Positions 1 through 11,384 of a DNA stretch of 64,000 bases are shown here, in pieces (position 1 is the first letter of the stretch; every line of letters starts with the position of its first letter). The DNA lies in NCBI GenBank assembly GCA_026008535.1, contig BRKX01000013.1:58105726-58169725 (forward strand). The letters run 5' to 3'. The DNA is from Perilla frutescens. Taxonomy: Eukaryota; Streptophyta; Magnoliopsida; Lamiales; Lamiaceae. Made by a program: the position numbers and the translations under genes. The notes under the pieces were generated by a model. It saw only the letters and a list, made by a program, of their open reading frames with translations. It was not told the origin of the DNA and did no database searches.

Positions 1-129
1 AGAGGATAAATTTATCACAAGATCAACAACCCAAACGCGCCTTATATTTATTATTTATTAATGTGGTCGCCTTCTAAATCCATGCATTTTATTTATCATC
101 ATGTATATATATATATATATATATAATTA

Positions 130-440
130 AAAGTTATGAATTTTGAACTTAGTTTCGAATTTAACATGAACTTTAGAAGTAGGAAATTAAAACACTAATA
201 AATTGACCTCCAATCAACATACAATTTGCTTGTCTCTTCGAGCCCGTCATGACTCAACCACTAATTTTTGAAAATGATGTCAAAGTGGCCACAGTTGTAA
301 GTTGGATTGAAGGTCAATTTGTTTTATAAAAATTTGGGGTGTTGAATAACACACAAATTTAAAGTTGGGGTTTTAATTGTCTACTTTTAAAGTTCATGTT
401 AAATTTGCAACTAAACTAAAAGTTCATGATTTTTAAGGCA
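130..440. repeat. inverted-repeat element, MITE-like
   Basis: The left part (about 135-200) contains aacatgaactttagaagta followed by an aattaaaac-like stretch. The right part (about 365-435) reads back as the reverse complement of the same words, with mismatches. The two arms enclose about 160 bases of unique sequence. This is the architecture of a non-autonomous DNA transposon with long inverted ends. No clear target duplication was found, so the borders are approximate. Confidence 0.45.
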
Positions 441-444
441 ATTA

Positions 445-445
<1 letters not shown>

Positions 446-503
<58 letters not shown>
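446..503. repeat. compound AC/AT microsatellite
   Basis: About 20 AC units are followed by about 8 AT units, directly abutting the Stowaway-type element to the right. Confidence 0.9.
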
Positions 504-504
<1 letters not shown>

Positions 505-753
505 TCCCCCCGTTCCATTTTGATAGATTGGTTGAGATTTTTCATGAGAATTAAGAAATAGATTGGGAAAGACAATTAATCAAGAAAACTTCCTAATATG
601 CCCTTATTTATTTGACAGTGAATTAATGCTTAATGTAAACATATTAAATATGGGCATATATTAATAAATTAGCTAAATATATATAGAAACATGCCTATAT
701 ATCGGGGCATCCCAAAAGGCAAATAAGTCTATCAAAATAGAACGAACGGAGTA
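503..753. mobile_element. Stowaway-type MITE, family A, copy 1
   Basis: The left end resembles ctccctccgttccattttg and the right end is gaacgaacggagta, its approximate reverse complement. The internal words acatattaaata, ttagctaaatatatatagaa and catgcctatatatcggg recur in the same order in the element at 11578-11830, so these are two members of one family of about 250 bp. TIRs of this kind with TA target sites belong to Tc1/mariner-derived Stowaway MITEs. It has no coding capacity. Confidence 0.75.
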
Positions 754-1318
754 TATAAGCAAACACTAGTGTAGACCATACACACACACACATATATATA
801 TATATATATGTGTATATATAAGGTGTTATATTGGATGGGTTAATTCATGGGTCAACCCGACCCGACCCGAACCAACCCAGACTCGCCCCATCCAAAAAAA
901 AAATACGACCCTACCCCACCTCGTTTATATCCCTAGTCTATAGATTAAAATGTAGGGGGTAGAAGACTAAAATGTGCAAATTTAAGGGGGGCAAACATGT
1001 ATTTCTCACAAATAAATGCACTTGGAAATTAAATTGTTTCAAATTTTGTGTAGTCAAAAGAGAGCCATCTCTCCCACCACACTCCACAAGGTTAAAAAAT
1101 TCAAAAAAATGGGAAAATATCTCTAAAGTTTAATTAATTAAAAATCGGGAAAACACGTGGGGGAAGATGGGTAAAAACGTGGTTGGTTATTTTTTCCTAT
1201 ATTTTTAATTGCTATTACTGTAGCGTTAGGCAATGTAGAGAGAAACGCTGCGAAAATCGATCTTACTCTTTACATAGAGCTGCGCTATGCTGCGGAGAGC
1301 TCCACGCCTCCACCACCT

Positions 1319-3853
1319 ATGGCTGCGCCGTCGCCGTTCAGCTCCGCCGCCAAAACTTCTCTCCGATCTTCCTTCATTATCCCAATCTATTCCACTAAAC
1401 GCCTCCTTGTTATCCCTTGCTCGCCCAATTTGTATTCGTCTTCTTCATGTTGCTGTTCCGTCAATAATGCCTCCAGCAATGGGAGAAAGAGACTGAGAGG
1501 GAAATCAGTTGAAGTGATTACTGTTGAGGAAACTCATTCGGAAAATGGTACAGCGTTGGAGAATTCTCCATTGAGCGACGGTGGATTTTATGGTAAAAGC
1601 TCGAGTTTCAAATCGTTGTTTGAGAAGCGAGCATTGTGGCGAAGGATATTCTTCGCATCTAAAAAAGTAAGAAGCATCATTTTGCTCAATGCCATCACGA
1701 TTATTTATGGTGAGATTCAGAAATTTGTGTTTTTTTTTACTGTTGATTTCAATTTGAAGTGGTATATATGCGTTGAATGAAGTTAGGTAAAAGATAAAAG
1801 AAAGATTTTGTTTTTTGTCTCCTTCATGAAAAGAAAATCGGTTTAGAGAGTAAAATTAAAACACAGTTGCTGAATCTAAGTAGTAACATTTGCTTACCTC
1901 GATAGAATTACCATCTGTAGAAATTGCGATAACTTTATGCAGTCACTGTGTCTCAGGCTATGCATATTCGAGGAAATTGTTATGGAGATGAAGATGTAAC
2001 TTTTCTGTGCAAGTTTGGATTTTTTTTCGAATAAAAGCCAGAAAGATTGGTTAGCTTCAACCTGGACCATAAGATGAAAACTAAGTTTGGACCTGAATTT
2101 ATTAAAAATAAAAAAGCAAAATACATGATTTTTTGGGTCATGTATTGATTGTTTGGGGCCCTAAATCAATAAAACTCCAAATTTATAGCATAAAACATTG
2201 TGGATGAGTATGATAAACTGCTATTGCCAATTAGAACACTGCTGGCCAACAACTGGAAAAGGTCAATGACAACAATCCATCGAAGGATTATTTCGAAAGG
2301 ACATAATTGACAAAGACTGTTATTTGCAAATGGTGCCAAACTGAAATTCCTCTGCTGAAATTTTTTGGTATGGCATTAATTGGTTAACATAGTATGGTCA
2401 TGTTGTTGCAGCTAGTAACATTCCAGTTGTCAAGGAAGTTGAAGCTATTATTGATCCCGAGGCTTTCACCGTTGTGCGGTTTGCTGTTGCTGCCATTCCA
2501 TTTTTACCATTCGTGTATCAGGCTAGGGATGATCCTCAGACTCGTAATGCAGGATTGGAGTTGGGATTTTGGGTCAGCTTAGGGTACATCTTGCAAGCCC
2601 TTGGACTTCTCACATCTGATGCTGGACGAGCGTCATTTCTTTCCATGTTCACTGTAAGAAGAACATTGAAGATTTTTTGTACAAATCTAAGAATTCTAAC
2701 ATGACATTTTCAGTCGGGAATACTCAATAGTTTGGCTTCTCCTGACTTGTGTAATTTTAGGTACTTGTTGTGCCCTTGATTGATGGCATGCTAGGATCTA
2801 AAATACCCGTATATACGTGGTTTGGAGCTCTTGCATCAATTGTTGGAGTTGCAATGCTGGAATCCAGTGGATCACCTCCATGTGTAAGTGTATACTTGGT
2901 TTCCCTATAGAATATACCGTGATAGATTCTTCTTCAGTATGGCTTTGGATTAAGTTATTCAGATTCAAATTTGTTTTCCTTGAATATCTTTGCTTCTTTT
3001 GTTTCATCTGGAATCCATATGCATGTACGCACAAAGATCTCACCTAATTTGTTATAGTTGTTAACAGATTGGAGACTTGCTAAACTTGTTAAGTGCGGTG
3101 TCTTTTGGGATTCATATGCTAAGAACGGAACATATTTCAAGAAGCACAAAACGAGAAAATCTTTTAGCACTCCTTGGATATGAGGTGAGTTCATAACTCG
3201 TGTGTTTTGTTTTGCCTGCATTTTACTCTTCATGGTGGTCATGCAAGTTCCACTATTGAATTGTATAGGTATGCGTTGTTGCCTTCCTATCAACTGTTTG
3301 GTACTTGATCGAAGGCGGGTTTGCTGGAGATATTAATGCATCAAATCCATTATCTTGGACGTGGGGAACAGTTTTGGATTGGATTTCATGTTTTCCTTGG
3401 ATACCTGCACTGTATACTGGGATATTTTCAACAGGCCTGTGCTTGTGGGTGGAGGTATGGTTTCCAGTGTTGAAAAATGTTGTGCTGAAAACAAAACTAA
3501 TCTCAGCTTATATATATGGGTATATGATCTAAGTGGGTTTGATAAATATATACTGTGCAGATGACAGCCATGCGCGATGTTTCAGCGACGGAAACAGCCA
3601 TAATATATGGGTTGGAACCAGTATGGGGTGCTGGATTTGCTTGGTTCTTACTTGGTGAGAGATGGGGAGTGAGTGGATGGATTGGAGCTGCTCTGGTGCT
3701 TGGTAGACCTTGTTTTCCGTTGATGCATAATTTGCAATTTTGCATATGCTCGGTACATAGAGGCGAATGCTAACTAACTCACAATCTCTTCTGCTAGGTG
3801 GGAGCCTAACAGTGCAGATAGTGGGAGCAAGATCAAGCTCTTCAAATGAATAA
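1319..3853 (+). CDS. plastid-type EamA/WAT1-like (DMT) transporter
   Basis: Seven exons join in phase: 1319-1709, 2412-2653, 2761-2883, 3068-3184, 3269-3454, 3561-3702 and 3798-3853, giving 418 residues. The first 110 or so residues are rich in Ser, Arg and Lys with few acidic residues, like a chloroplast transit peptide. The rest is hydrophobic and forms an EamA (drug/metabolite transporter) core of about eight to ten membrane helices. The last repeat has the EamA signature: AIIYGLEPVWGAGFAWFLLG, then GERWGVSGWIGAALVLGGSL. It resembles the protein called WAT1-related At3g02690 in Arabidopsis (from memory). It is probably an inner-envelope solute transporter, but the substrate cannot be read from sequence. 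The ATG at 1319 was chosen because it starts the Ser-rich leader. It is convergent with the CAR gene. Confidence 0.88.
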
Positions 3854-4473
3854 TAATTTCTCTACGTCGTCACCTATTGTCAAGACTCGATAATTAAACG
3901 AGTGAGTATACACAATGCCCGATTTTCAGCTTTAATTTATTCTTGTACGCATTTGGAAATGCTGCTTGATCATGGAGAATGCACCCCTCATCTTTCTCTA
4001 TAGTGATAGGGATAGTGATAGTGATAGTCATACCATCATACCGAATAATGAATACAATTCAATTGTTGCCTGCTGTGAATAGCCCTTCGATGAAACTCAT
4101 CAATAATTCTCGTGCTTTGTCTCTTCACCATATGTTTGTATTAATTTTTATGCATGGCCGTGACATGCAATATGTGTTGCAGAATGAGAAAAGTTGAGAT
4201 TATATATATATAAATATAAAGTGACAAGACTTTTAGAAACTAGCTAGTAGTATACACTATACATGAGTAATTAAGAAAGGGCAAGGGAATCAAAAATAAG
4301 AAGAAAATGAAGCAGAGGATGATGATGATGATTAGTCGATGCAGGTAGTTGGTAAATGCATGCTTGAATATTATTAATCTAGGCTATATATGTGTATATA
4401 TATAGACTATAGTTGGTAATTGGTGGTATATAATAAGGAAATGAAAAGAAAAGGAGTGTTGGTGGAGATGGAG
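3854..4473. other. 3' regions between two convergent genes
   Basis: This stretch should hold the 3' untranslated regions of the EamA gene (+) and the CAR gene (-). There is a short tagtgatagtgat repeat near 4008-4028 and a gatgatgatgat run near 4316-4332. No gene is seen. Confidence 0.7.
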
Positions 4474-5042
4474 CTAGGCGGCATGGATACCTTTGCAGCC
4501 GGGGATCTCAATCCATTCGATCTGGACTTCAACTTCGCCACACTCGACGTCGTTGAGTCTGAGGATCATGTCTTGCGTCATCTTGCCTTTGTTCCAGATG
4601 ATGCTGCTCTCGTCGGAGAGGCAGTTCTCCTTGGAGGGCTGGACCCTCTCCACCTTGGTGCCGTCGGGGAGGCTCTGCAGTCCCAGTTTCAGGCATCGTA
4701 TCAGAGGGCTTATGTCTACATTCGCACTCCCCATGCTGTCGTCCACGGTGAACGTGTCTTTGTCGTAAACCGACTGCAGTTCAGCACGGGTAAAACAACA
4801 ACGACAACAACAACATCATCGAGAATTCATTCACGTACCAGGGTGATTGGAGTTCCGAAATCCTTGATGTAAATAGTGAGCTCCTCATTCCACGCAGGGT
4901 TGCAGTTTCCCCTTATGACCTTCGTCTTGACTCGCTGAGTGCCGCAGGAGACGACGCAGTAGGGGTCGCTGCTGAGAGTGTCCCGGACGGCCAGATTGAT
5001 TCCCCGTCGCACCCGGATCCTCACGAGCCCCAACACATCCAT
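4474..5042 (-). CDS. C2-domain ABA-related (CAR-type) protein
   Basis: Two exons, 5042-4839 and 4773-4474, join in phase 0 to give 167 residues, the usual size of CAR proteins. Almost the whole protein is one C2 domain. It begins MDVLGLVRIRVRRGINLAVR, has SSDPYCVV, and then SVYDKDTFTVDDSMGS, which carries the Asp residues that bind calcium. The CAR-specific C-terminus is present (ENCLSDESSIIW, then VECGEVEVQIEWIEIPG). CAR proteins bind phospholipid in a calcium-dependent way and recruit PYR/PYL abscisic acid receptors to the plasma membrane. The intron is only 65 bp. The frame stays open upstream to an ATG at 5201, but family alignment from memory favours MDVLGL as the start. It is convergent with the EamA gene. 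Confidence 0.88.
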
Positions 5043-6279
5043 GATCTTGGCAGTCGCGGTTGCAGTCGCAGTCGACGTCCTCCGCCGGAGGGGCTTCTTG
5101 TCGAGACAGCTGTGGGTTAGTTTGAAGGGATAGGTAAACACCTCCTCAAGATCACTGCAGATATTCAAGGAGATCCTATACATCCACCTCCCGAAGACCA
5201 TTAATTTTAACGTTTCTATTCATCAACTTACATCTCCTTACATCTCAATCTATCCATCTTATTTAATCTCTCCATTCATATCCTATTTTTGAGCTCTACC
5301 TCCATTCATTCTTTTCCTCTTTAATCTCCACCCCTTCTTGTGCTTCGTCCTTCTTTACCACCAATGATCTTTAATTACTAAAAATAGGACACTTTCTTCA
5401 ATTAATTAATACAAATCATTATATTATAGGGAAAATGTGCAAATACACGCTTAAGGTATAGGTCCAGTCTCGATTATATACTCCAAGTATGGCTCAACTC
5501 ATTTGGCCCCTTAAACTATTTTGAATGATCCAATTGGCCTCTTTCGTTAAAAAATATTAATTTTTGTCTATTGAATAAATTGAAACTATGGTTATGTAGC
5601 ACACTTCGGAGTTTCAAAGTTTTCATTCAATTTTGATATTTGACGTTGAATCTATGTAGAAGTTTTCAATCTGAGTCATGAATATAAACTCTCATCTTTG
5701 AAATTTCTCGGTCCAATTACTCCATTATCTAATATTCAATTGACGAATTGAAAGTAACATCAGAATGCCTCTGGTGAGAGCTTTCTAGTCATACCCAACA
5801 TTGCACGAATTTATCGCACGATTAACATTAATTACTAACGAAAAATTAATATTTTTGACGTATATGTTTATTCACACCATTTAAAATAATTTAAGAGGCA
5901 AACGAATCAAGTCATACTTAAAGGATCTGACTGGGACTGGAGCAATATCTTAAGGAAACGTTCACTTTTTGGAATAAATTAGATTGATAAAAAAATAATA
6001 TAACCTAATCTACCACGTACTTTGATGGAACGTGCCACTTTAAAAATCTTGAATACTTCGAATATTCAATCACAATCTCATACATTATCAATCTAATCTA
6101 TCATCCAAACGAGACGGTGTGTTTCTGTATCTTTACCCTATATATTATATCATTCCTTTAGACTATATATGCATATCTAGCTACAATTAACAACTTAACA
6201 TGCATTCCATATATAGCTAACTTCAAAAACATATTCATCATCATCATTCATTCATAACATACATGAAGATCAACAATGT
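5043..6279. other. intergenic with dispersed repeat
   Basis: The CAR promoter and leader should lie just above 5043. From about 5430 to 5960 there is one member of a dispersed repeat (annotated separately). The rest is AT-rich, ending in the 3' region of the small membrane protein gene. No gene is seen. Confidence 0.6.
5430..5960. repeat. dispersed repeat, family C, copy 1
   Basis: This stretch shares many words with 15340-16075, in the same orientation: the tagtatggctc/aagtatggtcc region, ttgaaactacg-like text, a tatgtagcacac/gtggcctacataat region, tattcatg..., and a run near the right end with attta-aaataattta-agag and gaatcaagtcata. Both copies start near a gggaaaatgtgcaaa- or ttgcatattt-like end. 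There is no coding capacity. It is a probable non-autonomous element with approximate borders. Confidence 0.45.
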
Positions 6280-6744
6280 TCACTTGAACATGGAAGATGG
6301 AGGCAGTGGGGGAGTGTCGAGCTGGTACAAGTTCAGAGCTGGCCCCACAAATCGGAATAGTATCCACCCCCCAATGACGATGAATATGGAAGCATAAGCA
6401 AACTTGTTCAGCCAAAACAGAGCACCCTTCTCTCCGACATACAGCTCCATAGCCTTCTCTCCCAGACTCATTGAATCCCAATCTTTGGGAACCTTTTGAG
6501 GTTTTCTTTCAATCCCAGCACCTTCCTCCTCCTCCTGCTTTCTCCGCCGCCTCGAACCTCTTTTAAACCGGATTTCTACGGCTTCCGGCGGCGTTATGGT
6601 TGGCCGGACTGGCTCTGGTTTTGATGATGTGAAGTCATTGCCGCCGCCGCCGCCGCCGTCGGTGTTGCTTCTGATTAGAGTGGGGGAGCGATGTCGCCGA
6701 CAAGGGAAAGCGGTGAAGCTTGTTGGGAATAACGACAACATCAT
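6280..6744 (-). CDS. small plastid-type single-helix membrane protein, unknown function
   Basis: The reading frame gives 154 residues from the ATG at 6744. An in-frame ATG at 6783 would add 13 residues. The N-terminus (MMLSLFPTSFTAFPCRRHRS) is rich in Ser, Phe and Arg, like a chloroplast transit peptide. It is followed by a Gly run, Pro-rich sequence and a very basic then acidic stretch (GSRRRRKQEEEEG). The conserved-looking part is PKDWDSMSLGEKAMELYVG, then one hydrophobic helix (FAYASIFIVIGGWILFRFVG) and a short Pro-rich tail. I do not recognise a named family. A strong donor AAG|GTACGA at about 6874-6872 and a GA-rich tract at 6811-6838 suggest a 5' leader intron starting there. It is followed by the DUF7054-like gene on the same strand. 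Confidence 0.75.
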   Translation of the reverse strand: MMLSLFPTSFTAFPCRRHRSPTLIRSNTDGGGGGGNDFTSSKPEPVRPTITPPEAVEIRFKRGSRRRRKQEEEEGAGIERKPQKVPKDWDSMSLGEKAMELYVGEKGALFWLNKFAYASIFIVIGGWILFRFVGPALNLYQLDTPPLPPSSMFK

Positions 6745-6807
6745 CGTCAACTGATCTAGGCCAATCTTTTCATGTAAACACACCTAAATCATTACATCCC
6801 ATATTAT

Positions 6808-6810
<3 letters not shown>

Positions 6811-6840
<30 letters not shown>
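6811..6840. repeat. GA microsatellite in 5' leader
   Basis: About 14 GA units (CT on the coding strand). They lie upstream of the small membrane protein start, probably inside its leader intron. Confidence 0.85.
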
Positions 6841-6845
<5 letters not shown>

Positions 6846-7472
6846 AGTAATTGGGCCGAGTGAAAGATCGTACCTTGAAGAAGTCTTTGAATCGACTGGG
6901 ATTTCCTGGGTTTTGTTTGGATGAGGATTGATGAGGATTTAAAGATTGGGTTTTTGTTTTAGATAGAAGAATTGATAGTAAAAGCGCTACTTTCAACTAC
7001 TGAAGTTGCTGTTCTCGCTCTTTAGCTTTTAGTTTTAACGGCGTATGCATAGTTTTTAAACGTGGGTTAATTGCGATTAAATACAAAATTTTTGACATAA
7101 TATATAAGTTAGACGAAATGTTTAAATTAAAACGCAATCTTGTGATAAGTGAAAATCAAACATTATATTTCATACCTATCGTTATTGTATTAATGAAATT
7201 TAAATTATGATTATGCTATGTATTTATATAATTTTACAACATTTCATGTATATGTATCTGTTTTTCGTTCGTTAGTAAATTTGGGATGTTAATTTGCTAA
7301 AAAAAATGCAAAATTATATTTTAATTGTAACATTTAATTAATGATGAGTAAAAAATTGTCCACGTTCAATTCTTTGCTTCATATTTAACTATGAGAAGGT
7401 ATTCCATGCAACACCCCCTCCAACCCCTTATTTCAGGCTGGCGTGTGAGTCCACGCGCGCCCACGCGCCCGT

Positions 7473-7494
7473 CTTTTTTTTTTTTTTTTTTTTC
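7473..7494. repeat. poly-T tract
   Basis: An unbroken run of about 20 T follows GC-rich cacgcgcgcccacgcgcccg. It could be the reversed poly-A end of a retroposed sequence, but nothing else supports that. Confidence 0.7.
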
Positions 7495-7679
7495 TATCGA
7501 TTTTTTCCTCTTTTTTTTCAGTTTTTTTTGGCAATTTTTTGTACTTGTTTTTGTCTTTTTTTTAGCAATTTTATTTGTTCCCCAAAAATATATACCCAAA
7601 AAAATATTAGTGAATCCTAAAATTAAAATAAATTGATTTAATTTGTTTGAAATGAGTATTAAATAGAATTAAGAAACCT

Positions 7680-7915
7680 TAAAAAATACAAAATAAACCT
7701 CTAAAAACACCCAAAAAAAATCTAAAAAAAACAAAATAAACCCCTAAAAACACCCCAAAAAACCCTAAAAAACACAAAATAAACCCCTAAAAACACCCCC
7801 AAAAAACTCTAAAAAACACAAAATATACCCTAAAAAAACCTCCCAAAAAAACTAAAAAAACCCCCTAAAAAACCATGAACCCTAAAAAAACCCCTAAAAA
7901 ACATGAACCTTTTAA
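7680..7915. repeat. telomere-like degenerate minisatellite
   Basis: Imperfect units containing aaacccctaaaaacacccc and aaaccctaaaaaacacaaa repeat with a period near 45-50 bases and then break down into shorter units. Several units contain the plant telomere word CCCTAAA. It may be an interstitial telomere-like array or an A/C-rich minisatellite that resembles one. Confidence 0.6.
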
Positions 7916-8384
7916 AAAATCATGAACACTAATAAAACTCTAAACTAATACAAATGATACTTTTCGAATTTTTGTTGATACTTTTTAGTGAGATTGGTGA
8001 TACTAATTTTACCGTTTTTTTCACTTTTTGACGGGTTGACCGGGTCAAAGCGCGGATTTGATCCGATCCGCCTGAAATAGTGTTATTTACAGCTGTTGGA
8101 TCGAAGTTTTTGCCTTTAACTAATGATTCTATCATGTGAGCTCGCATCACTAATAAAAAATACTTAAATGCAAGAAACCAGAACCTTCATCCGCAGTGGA
8201 GATTCATCAAATCTCTCTCTCTCTCTACACACACACACACACACAAACAGAGGACGTGATCTTGCAAAGTAAGCAAATCGAATTTATTTTATTAATGTGA
8301 CGAAGAAACCAAGAAGGTTTGCGTTATTGGAGATATGAAGGCAAAGCAAAAAACAGAGGCCAACGAACACAAGTGTCTATATGT

Positions 8385-8879
8385 CTAATGAGAAGATATT
8401 TTGTGGGCGCGAGATTTGGTGAACCACGATCTCCAAATCCCAGCGCCGGTGGCCTTCCGCCGCGGCGGTTCCTTCACATCATCCGTCTGCGGCTTCTTGC
8501 ACAGCACGAAGTTTCGGACGCCGGCCGAACCGATCGTCGCCCATGGAACCAAAGCTGCAGACCAGAACAGATTCAAATATAACAATCGAATTACATCACA
8601 CCGATTACAGAAAATTAATCAAAAAATACCTTCAGTTCCGGCGATCGGGGAATACAGCACGAAGTTATCGAGGTCGGATCCGAGAAGAGGAAGCCTGCCC
8701 TCACGCGCATACGATTTCAAAGCGGTGTCGATGACGGCAGCAGCGACCTCATCCTCATTCACCACGAATCGAATCGGCCCCGCGCTCCCCAGCACCGTAA
8801 CGCTAATCAGAAAACGGTTGCCCTTCGCCGCCGCCGACGACGACGACGATTGATTTTTCTTCTGCTTCGGGAGCAACAT
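8385..8879 (-). CDS. DUF7054-like small conserved plant protein
   Basis: Two exons, 8879-8630 and 8554-8385, join after phase 1 to give 139 residues. The N-terminus is basic and Ser/Ala-rich (MLLPKQKKNQSSSSSAAAKG). The conserved core reads NRFLISVTVLGSAGPIRFVV, then VIDTALKSYAREGRLPLLGS, then FVLYSP, WATIGSAGVRNFVLCKKP. The tail is basic with a WF motif. I recognise it as the plant family annotated as DUF7054 (family name from memory), whose function is not known. The core resembles a small beta-grasp-like domain, which is inference only. The 75-bp intron has good GT/AG borders. The leader above 8880 is long and contains short upstream reading frames. Confidence 0.8.
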
Positions 8880-9503
8880 TTTTTTTCCTTTATTTCAATA
8901 AAAAATAAATCAACAGAGAATGAATCTGATAATCGGTTATTTATTGTGATTTGCAGTGTGACTGAACAGGAGGAATGGAGATCGAGGGGTCGACGCCGAG
9001 GCAGCGGTGGTACCAGCCCTCCTTGCAGGAAGAAGCAGAAATCCCCCTTCTCGATGAAGAAGGGACGACCATTAACGACGAAATCGAGATTTCCACCATT
9101 CACAAACTGGAATTTAAACAACAAAATTGAATCCAAATCGAAATCGAAATCGAGTGATTGATGAGGTTTTTTATATATGTGAGAAAAGAAAAATAGGAAT
9201 TAGGGTTAGGATGAGGAGGATTGCGACGGCGCGATCGATATCGATGCGGTGGTGAGAATGAGATGGGATTTTTGGGGAGGGGAAGTGATGATGGTGTATT
9301 ATACTGCACTATACGGTACACGCCCACGCACCAGATTATTACCTTTTCTTTTGCCGCATGTCTCTCACTAAATTAACTATTTCTTCACTTCTTTTTTATT
9401 GTCCCATAAAATTTAGATCCTATAACTTCGTATATTTAACTAATTCCTATTAAATTATGATTATTCTATTCTAATGAAAAAGGAGAAGGAGGTGTGTTAC
9501 TGT

Positions 9504-10027
9504 TAGGGCCGTAAACGAACCGAATCGAGCGGAACACTTTGATGTTCGAGCTTGGCTCGTTAAGGAATAATTAAGTTCGGGCTCGGCTCGAGCTCGAATC
9601 GAGTTTTTTCCTCTTGTTCAAGCTTGACTTGATAAATATTTGTCATGTTCAAATTCGGTTCGGGCTCGACTCGTAAAATGTTTAAAAATTTACTAAACGA
9701 GACTGACTTTGAATGCTCGAAAAAAAAAACAGCTCGTTTAATTTACATATTCGAACTCGAAAAAATAGCTTATTTTAGTTACCCGTTTGAAATATTTATA
9801 ATATTTATGAATATGTTCATGAACACGTTCGATTAAGCTCGAGCTCGAACATGTTCGCGAGCTGGCCGGGTCGAATACCACTCTGTTTGAGCTCGGATCG
9901 ATAATTTTATCGAGCTCAATTCGAGGCTCGAGCTCGGCTCGTTTAGAAAACAAATGAATTTTGAGCGAGCTTTTTTCGAACCGAACTCCGAATAGCTCGC
10001 GAACGGCTTTGTTCATTTACAACCCTA
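9504..10027. mobile_element. hAT-type MITE, family H, copy 1
   Basis: The element is 524 bp. It begins TAGGGCCGTAAACGAACCGA and ends with the approximate reverse complement (GTTCATTTACAACCCTA). The exact 8-bp sequence GTTACTGT flanks it at 9496-9503 and 10028-10035. An 8-bp duplication and TAGGG ends are typical of hAT transposons. The inside is built from many gagctcg/cgagctc words and has no transposase, so it is non-autonomous. Confidence 0.88.
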
Positions 10028-11384
10028 GTTACTGTTACTGTTTGGTGGTGATATTTAGTTACCAGCTTCCCTAAATTGGGCTTTTCCAATGTCCAATACT
10101 CGCGCTGATGTATGGAGATGGAAAATTCGATGCTCTCATTTCACCTTTTAATATATAAATGACAGAGGCATTTATTTTTAACGATGTTCAGTGGAAGAAA
10201 AAAATCACAACATTATTATTTACGTTGTATGAGATGCGAAAAAATCAGGACAAAAATGTTACTAACATTAACTTAAGGAGTAAGATGTGTCGTCAAGATA
10301 TTTTTTGTAAAAATATTTGAAAAATATAAAATGAAATGCAAAAGTCGAGTAGGGTGCCCAAATGGGCATCATTGAATTTTTCATATTTTTATTAGTTATG
10401 TATGAAAGGCTGACTTTTTTTGGGGATTCGCCTTGAGAATAGATTGATCATCTTTTTTTAAAAAAAAATTATAATTCTTAACTCTTAATATTATGTTGAT
10501 AAATTTAATACAACTACAAATGCATTTAAGAGAATACTATGAATAATAAATAACAAGTAAGAAACTTGTTTTGGCAGAAGATATCTTGATTTACACTATT
10601 TCTTTTGCATTTAAAAGAAATACATTTAGAATTCTACCTAAATTAAAATATGAGAAGATGAGTTGAAATTGAATTTCAAAGCGAGGGACATTATTTGTGA
10701 GTGGACATAGAATTTAAATACTCGTCGGCCTTATTTTGTTGAAAACCAATTTTGATTTTTGATAGAGAGCCGCAACCGCACGTGTGATTTTGATTTGGTC
10801 TTCCTTTCTAATAATTCCTATTTCCACACACAATCACTGCAAATGCATTAATATTGGGACTCGATTAGATTCTACGCTTCCACTCCTATAATATTTGGTG
10901 TTCTATAACTATATATTTTTTAATTTTTTTAATATACATTAATTAGAGATGGATGAATCATAAATAGAAAAGTTTAATTAAATTAAATCATAATATTTTT
11001 TTTTCTTAAAAATGAAGACTTGACACAGAAAAATATAACGGGTGATTTTGGAACTACAACTACAATACCATTGGGATTTGCATTGCATGCTTTGAAATTT
11101 TCGGGCACTTTTAATTTCAAAGTTGTCTTAATTTATGTACGATAAAATTATTCGAAGTTCGCACGGAATTCCATCATATTCTTCTTTCTTTTTTCTTTTT
11201 TCTTTTTTTTTTTCCTTTCTAAATTCCCCTTTTGGCTAATCCATTTTTCTTTCCTAACCAAATATGATATTATTTCTCGATATTTAATACCAATATTTTT
11301 GAGGGCGGCACGCACTGATTTTTTGATTTTTTTGAGAAAGTACAACAATAGGAAACGAGGAATATTGGGATTTAGACGTATTAC

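Larger units (their letters stand above)
1..1318. other. intergenic, repeat-rich upstream region
   Basis: No gene is seen here. The stretch holds an inverted-repeat element, an AC/AT microsatellite, a Stowaway-type MITE and AT-rich DNA. The last 200 bases should include the promoter and 5' leader of the EamA transporter, but no TATA box stands out. Confidence 0.7.
6745..8384. other. intergenic with minisatellite and low-complexity DNA
   Basis: The leader of the small membrane protein gene occupies about 6745-7000. The sequence gggttaattgcg at about 7064 resembles the end of a Mutator-type MITE. A poly-T run, a CCCTAAA-like minisatellite and AC and CT microsatellites (8213-8245) follow. From 7930 to 8070 there is sequence that recurs near 60.9-61.2 kb. 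No gene is seen. Confidence 0.6.

Noticed and set aside
4420..4872. 150-residue plus-strand open frame
   Set aside because: It is antisense to the CAR gene, and its sequence is explained by the C2-domain codons on the other strand.
6784..6996. 70-residue minus-strand frame upstream of the small membrane protein
   Set aside because: It runs into the GA microsatellite (SLSLSLSL) and lies in the probable leader and leader intron.
7366..7636. Frames over the poly-T tract on both strands
   Set aside because: They are Lys- or Phe-rich low-complexity translations of a homopolymer.
8807..9327. Minus-strand frames of 75 and 109 residues upstream of the DUF7054-like gene
   Set aside because: They are low-complexity and lack domain features. 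They fit a leader and promoter region.
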